Assembly (NCBI GenBank): GCA_000432895.1
Contig: FR889341.1
Span: 1 to 5,285, forward strand
Length of the DNA: 5,285 nucleotides
From: Firmicutes bacterium CAG:449
GTDB lineage: Bacteria > Bacillota_I > Bacilli_A > RFN20 > CAG-449
Direction of reading: 5' to 3'
This document shows, piece by piece, positions 1 through 5,285 of this stretch. Below the pieces are notes generated by a model, which had not been told where the DNA came from, did not search any database, and saw nothing but the letters and a program-made list of their open reading frames with translations. A program made the translations under genes and the position numbers. The stretch's first letter is position 1, and every line of letters starts with the position of its first letter.

Positions 1-1008
1 AGCATATATAGATAAATCTCTTTCAACCATTGCTTCAAACATAAATCCAAAAGTTTTTAAATCATTCATCATTTTCTTTGGATTTAGTTTTAACATTGCA
101 CATGCCATAGCTGGATCAGAAAAATGTCTTTTTTCCATTTGTTTAACACGTAATGAAGATCTTATATTTGGAGAAAAAGGTTCCTGGTTATTAAATAAAA
201 ACATTCTATTGAAAGCATCTAAGTATTTAGATAATGTATTTTTACTAATAGATGAATTATCATTTTCAATTATATCATCTAAAATTTTTTGATTAGAAAC
301 AGTTGTTGATTCATTTCTAGCTAAAGATTTTAAAATCAATTTTGCTTTATGTTCATTATAATCTATATCTTTATCTAATTGTTTTAAATCAGTTTTAGCA
401 ACATTTTCCATATATCCAAGAGCTAACTCATCACAATCACTTTCATTTATATTAATATTTCCAGGCCATCCACCTCTAACAATTAAATAAGCTAATTTTT
501 CAAGGCTTGTTTCTTCAAAAATTTTAGATTCAAACTTATTTTCACATAAATCTTTTAAAGAAATAATGCCACTTGAATCTCCAGATTCATATAATGACAT
601 AGTATTCATTCTAATGCTCTTTATTCTCCCTGTTCCACTATGTAAAACACCTTTATTTACTGGGGTTGATGAACCAGTTAAAATTATTTGTCCTTTATTG
701 CCATTTTTATCTACAAAAGCTCTTGTTGCATCCCATAAGGCTGGTACTTCTTGCCATTCATCAATCAAGCGAGGCGTTTCTCCTTTTAAAACTGTATAGG
801 GTTCTACTTCTGCAAGCATCCTATTTGAAAAATTACCACTAGGATCACCAACAAAAAATTCGCTTTTAGCATGATGAAATGATGTCCAAGTTTTTCCACA
901 CCATTTAGGGCCTTCAATACAAATAGCTCCAAATATTCTTAAATCTTTTTCCACCAATTTATCAACTATTCTTGACTTGTATATTGATTTATCAGTTATT
1001 TTATTCAT
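1..1008 (-). CDS. AAA_14/DUF4143-family ATP-binding protein, 3' end cut by window edge
   Basis: An open frame runs from an ATG at 1008-1006 to base 1 without a stop, giving 336 residues; family members are usually about 400-450, so about a quarter is missing. Visible motifs are a P-loop GPKWCGKT (residues 33-40), a Walker B-like LIDEWQ (81-86) in the PRLIDEWQEVP context, and a sensor-like ILTGSST (109-115). From about residue 195 the sequence matches the DUF4143 C-terminal region, ending near FMFEAMVERDLSIYA. There is no signal peptide or membrane segment. The start is backed by an upstream purine-rich AAAGAGA about 10 bases away, and by a TGA directly before it in a competing frame. Its own promoter is at 1041-1069. 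The cellular role of this family is unknown; members are patchily distributed and often multicopy, suggesting horizontal spread (family knowledge). It looks less AT-rich than the dap genes and is probably not part of lysine synthesis. Confidence 0.88.
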   Translation of the reverse strand, partial: MNKITDKSIYKSRIVDKLVEKDLRIFGAICIEGPKWCGKTWTSFHHAKSEFFVGDPSGNFSNRMLAEVEPYTVLKGETPRLIDEWQEVPALWDATRAFVDKNGNKGQIILTGSSTPVNKGVLHSGTGRIKSIRMNTMSLYESGDSSGIISLKDLCENKFESKIFEETSLEKLAYLIVRGGWPGNININESDCDELALGYMENVAKTDLKQLDKDIDYNEHKAKLILKSLARNESTTVSNQKILDDIIENDNSSISKNTLSKYLDAFNRMFLFNNQEPFSPNIRSSLRVKQMEKRHFSDPAMACAMLKLNPKKMMNDLKTFGFMFEAMVERDLSIYA

Positions 1009-1040
1009 AATCACATATCTCTTTTCTAAATTTCACATAT

Positions 1041-1069
1041 ATTTTATCAAACTGACCTATATTTGTAAA
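1041..1069 (-). promoter_or_regulatory. Probable sigma-70/sigma-A promoter of the ATPase gene
   Basis: On the minus strand TTTACA (1069-1064) and TAAAAT (1046-1041) are separated by exactly 17 bases; each box has one mismatch to TTGACA/TATAAT. Transcription would begin near 1034, leaving a leader of about 25 bases with the ribosome binding site before the ATG at 1008. One copy of the 16-base repeat lies across the spacer between the boxes, and three more lie upstream, so a protein binding the repeats would be positioned to control this promoter. AT-rich DNA gives chance matches, so this is a prediction. Confidence 0.55.
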
Positions 1070-1133
1070 TAAAATTAACCCACATTTTTTGCTTAAACTG
1101 ACCCATATTTTGAGTTTAAACTGACCCATATTT
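1049..1133. repeat. Four direct repeats with exact 23-bp period
   Basis: The 16-base motif AAACTGACCCATATTT occurs at 1095-1110 and 1118-1133 (identical), at 1049-1064 (one mismatch) and at 1072-1087 (three mismatches). The starts 1049, 1072, 1095 and 1118 are spaced exactly 23 bases apart; the 7-base spacers (GTAAATA, TTTGCTT, TGAGTTT) are not conserved. The minus-strand form contains TGGGTCAGTTT. Two readings fit: operator sites stacked about two helical turns apart over the ATPase promoter, or a relic of an insertion-sequence end, since IS21-family termini often carry tandem GGTCA-containing repeats of similar period (recalled, not checked). No transposase is present in the window. Confidence 0.85.
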
Positions 1134-1169
1134 TTAGCAAATAAAATGGTTATACAAAATTTCAAACAA

Positions 1170-1218
1170 AAAGTAAAACTGCTTATATAAGAGATATAGA
1201 AATAGTATGTTTTACTTT
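1170..1218 (-). repeat. 10-bp inverted repeat with nested palindrome; possible weak terminator of the dap operon
   Basis: AAAGTAAAAC (1170-1179) and GTTTTACTTT (1209-1218) are perfect reverse complements around a 29-base interior. The interior contains a second perfect palindrome, CTTATATAAG (1182-1191). On the minus strand the outer stem is followed by a T-rich stretch, so it could serve as a poor intrinsic terminator about 70 bases after the dapL stop. The stem is mostly A-T with a long loop, which makes a regulatory dyad or chance equally possible. No better terminator was seen between dapL and the ATPase gene; apart from this dyad and the 23-bp array, 1009-1288 shows no gene. Confidence 0.4.
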
Positions 1219-1288
1219 GGCATAAAATAAGAATTGTAATTGTTAATGAAATTATGAAGATTTAATAACATATTGTCTCTAAACAAAA

Positions 1289-2347
1289 TCATTTAATATT
1301 TAATAAACTAATAAAATAATTTAATCCTACTAACAAAACATCATCATTAAAATCAAAATCACTTTGATGTAAAAAAGCGCTCTTAACTCCTAATAAACTA
1401 TAATTAGTAGTGCTAATTAAATTATATAAAGAAAAATCATCTCCAATTGTTTTTTTATTTGTAAGTTCTACATGATACATTTTACCAATTCTTTTTAATA
1501 ATTTTTCATCATTATAAACAGGTAAAAAATCATCATTAAAACGATAGTTAATTTTAACTGTACTATATTTTTTTAAAATATTAATAATTATTTCTTTTTG
1601 TTTTAAATAATCTTCATATTTATAATTTCTTAAAGTAATTAATAAAGTAGTTTCACCACAGACAATATTCCTAGCAACACCTCCTTGAATATAACCAATA
1701 TTAAAAATTTTTTTATTAAAATGATGATATAAATCTTTCATTATTAAACTCAATATATAATTACAATCATAAAGATAATTCCTATTTCCTACATGTGTAA
1801 AAAATGATTTAATTTTAATATCAATTTCTACACACATTGGTAAAAATTCTTTGCTTTTTGAATAAATAATTCCTTCTTTTAAAGTTGGATATAAATGTAA
1901 AGCAAAGATATATTTAATTTTATGTGTTTTAAAAAATTCACTTTCGATAATACATCTTGAACCACCATTTTTTTCTTCTGATGGTTGAAATATTAATAGA
2001 TAATTATTTTCTAAATAGTGACTATTAATATATTTTCCTAACATCATTAAAATAGCCATATGTCCATCATGTCCACAGGCATGTGAAATACCTTTATTTA
2101 GAGATTTATAATTAATATCATTAGTTTCTTCAATACTTAAAGCATCTTCTTCCGCTCGAAAAGCAATAATATCTTTTTTATGAAAATCGAAATATATTAA
2201 TACACCTGTTTTAACTTTATAAATTTTACAATTCATTTTATCAAAAAAAGAAATAATATATTTTTGCGTGTTATATTCTTGAAATGATAATTCTGGATGT
2301 TGATGTAAATATCTTCTAATTATCTTAAGTTCATCTCTATCTTGCAT
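1289..2347 (-). CDS. dapL: N-acetyldiaminopimelate deacetylase (M20D family)
   Basis: This 352-residue cytoplasmic metallo-amidohydrolase is expected to remove acetate from N-acetyl-LL-DAP, giving LL-DAP. M20D landmarks are in order: the opening RRYLHQHPELSFQE (11-24), RAEEDAL (64-70), the metal-site HACGHDGH (89-96, with Cys91 and His93), FQPSEE (120-125, Glu124/Glu125), ALHLYP (149-154, His151), GYIQGGVARNIV (218-229), IGDDFS (301-306) and a C-terminal FLHQSD (325-330, His327). The lid-domain motif, normally like GxxSHAAxPH, is only SFFTHVGN (181-188). The start is placed at the ATG because the HPELSFQE block then sits where the family expects it; the ribosome binding site there is weak. 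The gene overlaps the end of dapH by 28 bases, so translation may be coupled. The family also includes aminoacylase-like hydrolases, but the operon context makes DapL by far the best call. It ends in TGA. Confidence 0.9.
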   Translation of the reverse strand: MQDRDELKIIRRYLHQHPELSFQEYNTQKYIISFFDKMNCKIYKVKTGVLIYFDFHKKDIIAFRAEEDALSIEETNDINYKSLNKGISHACGHDGHMAILMMLGKYINSHYLENNYLLIFQPSEEKNGGSRCIIESEFFKTHKIKYIFALHLYPTLKEGIIYSKSKEFLPMCVEIDIKIKSFFTHVGNRNYLYDCNYILSLIMKDLYHHFNKKIFNIGYIQGGVARNIVCGETTLLITLRNYKYEDYLKQKEIIINILKKYSTVKINYRFNDDFLPVYNDEKLLKRIGKMYHVELTNKKTIGDDFSLYNLISTTNYSLLGVKSAFLHQSDFDFNDDVLLVGLNYFISLLNIK

Positions 2348-2970
2348 TTTTCTAATAATCTTTTATCAACTTTTTTTACTACTTTACAAGGTACACCCAT
2401 TACTAAAGAGTAAGGTGGAATATCTTTATTTACTAAACACATTGCACCAATAATAGAATGATGACCAATAGTTATTCCTTCTAAAACCACACTATTAGCG
2501 CCAATAAATACGTTATCTTCAATTACTACATTCTTTTTGTTATTGGGTTCCATGATACCTGCAATAACTGCTCCTGCCCCAATATGACAATTATTTCCGA
2601 TTACTGCACTTGAACCAATAACTACATTCATATCAATCATTGTATTATTTCCAATCTTTGCTCCAACATTAATTGTCGAATTCATTAAAATAACACATTT
2701 ATGACCTAAACTAACTTGATCACGAATAATTGCTCCTGGTTCAATACGATAATCATTTTCTTCATACTTCATTAAAGGAAAGCCTTGATTAACTGATTGT
2801 AAAAAGAATTCAAATGAAGATAAATTATTATTTTCCACAAACTTTTTTAATAATTTAAAATCATCTTTTATAAAAGAAAAATATTTACTACCAATTATTT
2901 TTAAATTATCAATATTTTCTATTTCTTTTTCATATGAAAAAATTAAAATGGCTATTGTTTTTTTATCCAT
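2320..2970 (-). CDS. dapH: 2,3,4,5-tetrahydropyridine-2,6-dicarboxylate N-acetyltransferase
   Basis: This enzyme transfers acetyl from acetyl-CoA to tetrahydrodipicolinate, opening the acetylase branch. The 216 residues comprise an alpha/beta N-terminal domain (about 1-70) and a left-handed beta-helix built of hexapeptide repeats (about 75-195). DapH-specific blocks are RIEPGAIIRDQV (75-86), MIDMNVVIG (111-119), NCHIGAGAVIAG (127-138), VVIEDNVFIGANSVVLEG (148-165) and the closing VMGVPCK (190-196). These match B. subtilis DapH (YkuQ, about 236 residues) rather than the succinyl-transferase DapD. I start at the ATG 2970-2968, not the in-frame TTG at 2985, because the TTG lies inside the GGAG ribosome binding site. 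It overlaps dapB by 8 bases and dapL by 28. Confidence 0.93.
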   Translation of the reverse strand: MDKKTIAILIFSYEKEIENIDNLKIIGSKYFSFIKDDFKLLKKFVENNNLSSFEFFLQSVNQGFPLMKYEENDYRIEPGAIIRDQVSLGHKCVILMNSTINVGAKIGNNTMIDMNVVIGSSAVIGNNCHIGAGAVIAGIMEPNNKKNVVIEDNVFIGANSVVLEGITIGHHSIIGAMCLVNKDIPPYSLVMGVPCKVVKKVDKRLLEKCKIEMNLR

Positions 2971-3607
2971 TAATAATTTCTCCAAAATTGAAAAATCCTT
3001 TATTTTTATTTTTTAAAATCTTTAAAGCTTCATATGCTCCAGAAGCAAAAATACTTCTGCTTTTTGCATCATGAGTTAAAATAATACTTTCACCTTTATT
3101 AATAAATTCAATTGAATGCATTCCACAAATATTGCCTTCTCTAAAAGACATAATTTCTATACTATTTAAAAATAATTTATTTAAATATTTTTTTAAAGAT
3201 AAGGCGGTTCCACTTGGAGTGTCTTTTTTATCTACATGATGATATTCTCTAATAATAATTTTATCAAAATGGCATGAAGATAAAGAATCAATACATTTTT
3301 TTAATTTTAAAATACCTAAAGAAAAATTACTATCTACACAAATAGGGATTTTTTTACTAACATCTTTAATTATTTGCAATTGTTTATCAGTCAAATTTGT
3401 TGTTCCAATAACTAAAGGAATATGATGTTTTAAACAATAACTAGCACTAGAAATAGATAATTCTGGATAAGAAAAATCTATTACTCCATCTAAATTATCA
3501 TAATCTTTAAATTCTTCTTTACTAGAAAAATTATCAACAATTTCATTAGAATACAACTTTTTAAATTCAATAGACATCCTACCTTTACCGATCAATAAAA
3601 TCTTCAT
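2963..3607 (-). CDS. dapB: 4-hydroxy-tetrahydrodipicolinate reductase
   Basis: DapB reduces the DapA product to tetrahydrodipicolinate with NAD(P)H in the cytoplasm. The 214 residues are short against the 240-270 common in the family; the shortening lies between the nucleotide-binding loop and the DFS motif, as in other compact DapB forms (about 216 in Thermotoga). Seen in order: the dinucleotide loop LIGKGRM (5-11, with Ser12 where Gly is usual), VIDFSYPE (42-49), PLVIGTT (64-70), SNFSLG (93-98), the catalytic signature EYHHVDKKDTPSGTA (121-135) and FREGNICGMHSIEF (155-168). His123, His124 and Lys127 line up with E. coli His159, His160 and Lys163. AGGAG at 3616-3620, 8 bases before the ATG and inside dapA, supports the start. 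The 23-base overlap with dapA suggests coupled translation. Confidence 0.94.
   Translation of the reverse strand: MKILLIGKGRMSIEFKKLYSNEIVDNFSSKEEFKDYDNLDGVIDFSYPELSISSASYCLKHHIPLVIGTTNLTDKQLQIIKDVSKKIPICVDSNFSLGILKLKKCIDSLSSCHFDKIIIREYHHVDKKDTPSGTALSLKKYLNKLFLNSIEIMSFREGNICGMHSIEFINKGESIILTHDAKSRSIFASGAYEALKILKNKNKGFFNFGEIING
2980..2983 (-). promoter_or_regulatory. Ribosome binding site deciding the dapH start
   Basis: GGAG on the minus strand stands 9 bases before ATG 2970 and lies within the last codons of dapB. An upstream in-frame TTG at 2985-2983 would overlap this site and add five residues (MEKLL) that the family does not need. The ATG is therefore preferred. Confidence 0.75.
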
Positions 3608-4472
3608 TATTCAATCTCCTCATCTCTTCATCTATCATTTGCTTAAGTTCTTCACTAGGATAATACAATGGCAAATGGTAATTATTTGTCAAAAATAAGA
3701 TTCTGCTCATTAAATATTTAATTGGAATAGGATTAGGTTCTAAAAAGAGTAGTTCTATCATTTTCGAAATTTTATCAAATAAGCATTGAGCTTCATCTAA
3801 ATAATTACTTTCATATAATCTAACAATATCTTTAATAGTTTTAGGATAAGCATTAGAAATCACTGAAACTAATCCATCAGCATTTTTAATTATTTCCATT
3901 AAAGAAGCATCTTCACCAGAATATATTTGAAAATTTAAATCTTGAAAAGTTAATAAATGTTCAAAATATTTCTTACTATTCGAAGCATCTTTAATTCCTC
4001 GAATATTTTTTTGTTGTTTTAGTATTTTTAAAATTTCTGGAGAAAAACTTTGCCCAGTTCTTTTAGGAATATAATATAAATACACCAAAAAAGATGTACT
4101 TTCGGCAATTTTTAGAAAATGATTAATAACTCCTTGTTCATTCGTTTTTAAATATGTAGGTGACAAGACTAAAAAGCCTTGTATTTTTAATTTAGACAAA
4201 TACTTTACTTCTTCAATGGCTAATAAAGTATCAATTTGCGATACACCAACGATTAAATTAATCAATAAACCATAATCATTATTTAGTTTTTTAATTATAT
4301 GATATTTTTCTTTATTAGAAATAGTAGCCCCTTCACCTGTTGTTCCAAAAATAACAAAAGTATCAATTCCATTTTTTAATTGATAATCAATTAATGAACA
4401 TAATCCTTTATAATTTACTTTTCCACTTTTAAAAAATGGAGTAATTAAAGCCGTAATAACTTCAAAACTCAT
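3585..4472 (-). CDS. dapA: 4-hydroxy-tetrahydrodipicolinate synthase
   Basis: DapA condenses pyruvate with aspartate semialdehyde, the committed step to DAP and lysine. The 295 residues are full length for this TIM-barrel aldolase. Visible motifs are FGTTGEG (42-48), SPTY (104-107), YYIPKRTG (133-140), GIKDAS (159-164) and GLVSVISN (200-207). The numbering falls exactly on the E. coli enzyme: Schiff-base Lys161, triad Thr44, Tyr107 and Tyr133, and carboxylate-binding Arg138. Position 134 is Tyr where Asn is usual (YNVP). These residues separate it from N-acetylneuraminate lyase and other family members, although such aldolases are hard to tell apart without context; here the operon settles it. 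AAGGTG at 4477-4482, 4 bases before the ATG, is a strong ribosome binding site. Its ATG overlaps the dapF stop in an ATGA. Confidence 0.95.
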   Translation of the reverse strand: MSFEVITALITPFFKSGKVNYKGLCSLIDYQLKNGIDTFVIFGTTGEGATISNKEKYHIIKKLNNDYGLLINLIVGVSQIDTLLAIEEVKYLSKLKIQGFLVLSPTYLKTNEQGVINHFLKIAESTSFLVYLYYIPKRTGQSFSPEILKILKQQKNIRGIKDASNSKKYFEHLLTFQDLNFQIYSGEDASLMEIIKNADGLVSVISNAYPKTIKDIVRLYESNYLDEAQCLFDKISKMIELLFLEPNPIPIKYLMSRILFLTNNYHLPLYYPSEELKQMIDEEMRRLNNEDFIDR

Positions 4473-5173
4473 ATTTCACCTTGAAAAACAAAATTAGCTT
4501 TACCAAGCAAAGTACAAGTTGATAAATCAATCTCTAATTTATCATCAACATTAACTTTTTCATTAATTAAATTTAATTTATGATAAACTACACTACTTGC
4601 TAAACTACCACTTCCACAGTTTAAAGTAAACCCAACCCCTCTTTCAAAAGTTTTAACACTTATTTTATCTTGAGAAATTATCTTAACAAAATTTATATTG
4701 TAACTAGGCCAAATTTCAACTAAAGAAGATAATTTACTTTCTAAAGATTTATCACAAACTAAATGTTTATTACCTATATCAATTAAATAAATCTTTTTGT
4801 GTTTAAAAGTTTTTGTTTGAAAAGAATAATCTTTCTTATTAAAAATAACTTTAATTAAAAAAGGATTATCTTGATACACTTCTAAATAATAAAACGTATT
4901 ACCAAAATTAATCTTTCTTCTTTTTTTTAATATATTATGCCTATAAAGATATAAACCTAAACATCTTAAACCATTCACACATAAATTTGCTTCACTTCCA
5001 TCTTGATTAAAAAAGAAAATTCTATTTTGGTATTTATTAAAAAAAATTAAACCATCCGCGCCAACACTTTCTTTTCTAGAACATAGTTTTTTAGCTAACA
5101 AAGATTTATGAGTATAATTTTCATCAAGCACGATAAAATCATTACCATTAGCTTGATATTTTTCAAATTTCAT
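4469..5173 (-). CDS. dapF: Diaminopimelate epimerase
   Basis: DapF interconverts LL-DAP and meso-DAP without a cofactor, using two cysteines as acid and base. Both are present: Cys65 in LCVNGLRC (64-71) and Cys186 in LNCGSGS (184-190). Other family blocks are ANGNDFIV (8-15), SVGADGLIFF (36-45), NQDGSEAN (56-63), IGNKHLV (133-139), YNINFV (158-163), FERGVG (176-181) and the end GKANFVFQGEI (224-234). At 234 residues it is clearly shorter than the usual 270-280, and the near-constant Gly after the first catalytic Cys is Val66. It is the first gene of the operon, 44 bases after the leader terminator. AGGTG about 5 bases before the ATG makes the start secure. Confidence 0.93.
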   Translation of the reverse strand: MKFEKYQANGNDFIVLDENYTHKSLLAKKLCSRKESVGADGLIFFNKYQNRIFFFNQDGSEANLCVNGLRCLGLYLYRHNILKKRRKINFGNTFYYLEVYQDNPFLIKVIFNKKDYSFQTKTFKHKKIYLIDIGNKHLVCDKSLESKLSSLVEIWPSYNINFVKIISQDKISVKTFERGVGFTLNCGSGSLASSVVYHKLNLINEKVNVDDKLEIDLSTCTLLGKANFVFQGEI

Positions 5174-5217
5174 AAAATCACCTATTAAAACATATTCTTT
5201 AATGGTGAAATAAATGT

Positions 5218-5251
5218 AAAAAAAAACATAATTAATAAAAATTATGCTTTT
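5218..5251 (-). terminator. Intrinsic terminator in the dapF leader, probable attenuator
   Basis: On the minus strand CATAATT (5246-5240) pairs perfectly with AATTATG (5233-5227) around a 6-base loop. The pairing extends by a G-U and four A-U pairs into the following run of nine T (5226-5218). It lies before dapF and directly after a possible L-box 3' end, so it most likely acts as the expression platform of that riboswitch. It could instead simply end transcription of a gene beyond the window. Confidence 0.75.
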
Positions 5252-5285
5252 AAAATTTTACGGCTCTCTTAAATAAAGTGGGGTT
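5252..5285 (-). promoter_or_regulatory. Possible 3' end of a lysine (L-box) riboswitch, cut by window edge
   Basis: The minus strand carries AGAGAGCCGT at 5269-5260, preceded by a short potential hairpin CTT-TATTT-AAG (5278-5268). This resembles, as recalled, the closing segment of L-box aptamers (GGAGAGCYRYC), the 3' strand of the basal P1 stem. The place is right: immediately before an intrinsic terminator and a DAP/lysine operon. Only about 34 bases are inside the window, so the aptamer core cannot be seen and the call is tentative. Confidence 0.45.

Noticed and set aside
566..799. Plus-strand open frame of 77 codons
   Set aside because: It lies wholly inside and antisense to the clearly recognisable ATPase gene, has no family features of its own, and is best explained as a shadow frame.
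1049..1133. Short CRISPR array
   Set aside because: Repeats are 16 bases with 7-base gaps, far below CRISPR repeat and spacer lengths, with only four copies and no cas genes.
2971..2985. Alternative TTG start for dapH adding five residues
   Set aside because: The TTG overlaps the GGAG that is well spaced for the ATG at 2970, and the extra residues have no counterpart in the family.
1..5285. Genetic code 4 (UGA as Trp), suggested by the extreme AT content
   Set aside because: dapL and dapF end at TGA where the family proteins end, and Trp codons in the window's genes are TGG with no in-frame TGA.
5174..5285. T-box leader for the dap operon
   Set aside because: No T-box motif (AGGGTGGnACCGCG-like) is visible in the leader before the terminator; the visible segment fits an L-box end better.

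Overview
This 5285-base window is very AT-rich and carries a compact minus-strand operon for diaminopimelate (DAP) and lysine synthesis by the N-acetyl branch, followed on the same strand by an unrelated AAA-type ATPase gene cut by the window edge. The low G+C, the strong AGGTG/AGGAG-type ribosome binding sites, the acetylase-branch enzymes DapH and DapL, and probable riboswitch/attenuator control point to a low-GC Bacillota relative (Bacilli, Erysipelotrichia or Mollicutes-like uncultured lineages). UGA is a stop (end of dapL and dapF) and Trp is UGG, so the Mycoplasma/Spiroplasma code 4 is unlikely. I cannot name a genus.

Layout, read along the minus strand from high to low coordinates. 5285-5174 is a leader: the last bases resemble the 3' end of a lysine (L-box) riboswitch, followed by a clear intrinsic terminator (5251-5218) and a good ribosome binding site. 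Then come dapF (5173-4469), dapA (4472-3585), dapB (3607-2963), dapH (2970-2320) and dapL (2347-1289), every junction overlapping by 4 to 28 bases. 1288-1009 is non-coding; it holds a 10-bp inverted repeat with a 29-base interior and an exact 23-bp-period array of four copies of a 16-base motif, which overlaps a good promoter for the next gene. 1008-1 is a 3'-truncated ATPase of the AAA_14/DUF4143 kind.

How the genes work together: DapA makes hydroxytetrahydrodipicolinate, DapB reduces it to tetrahydrodipicolinate, DapH acetylates it, an aminotransferase not present here would add the amino group, DapL removes the acetyl group to give LL-DAP, and DapF epimerises that to meso-DAP for peptidoglycan and for lysine (via LysA, also not here). 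Catalytic residues are kept throughout, though several proteins are short and carry substitutions in normally constant motif positions. No strong sign of an entirely new system was found. The least explained parts are the 23-bp array beside the ATPase promoter and the ATPase itself.
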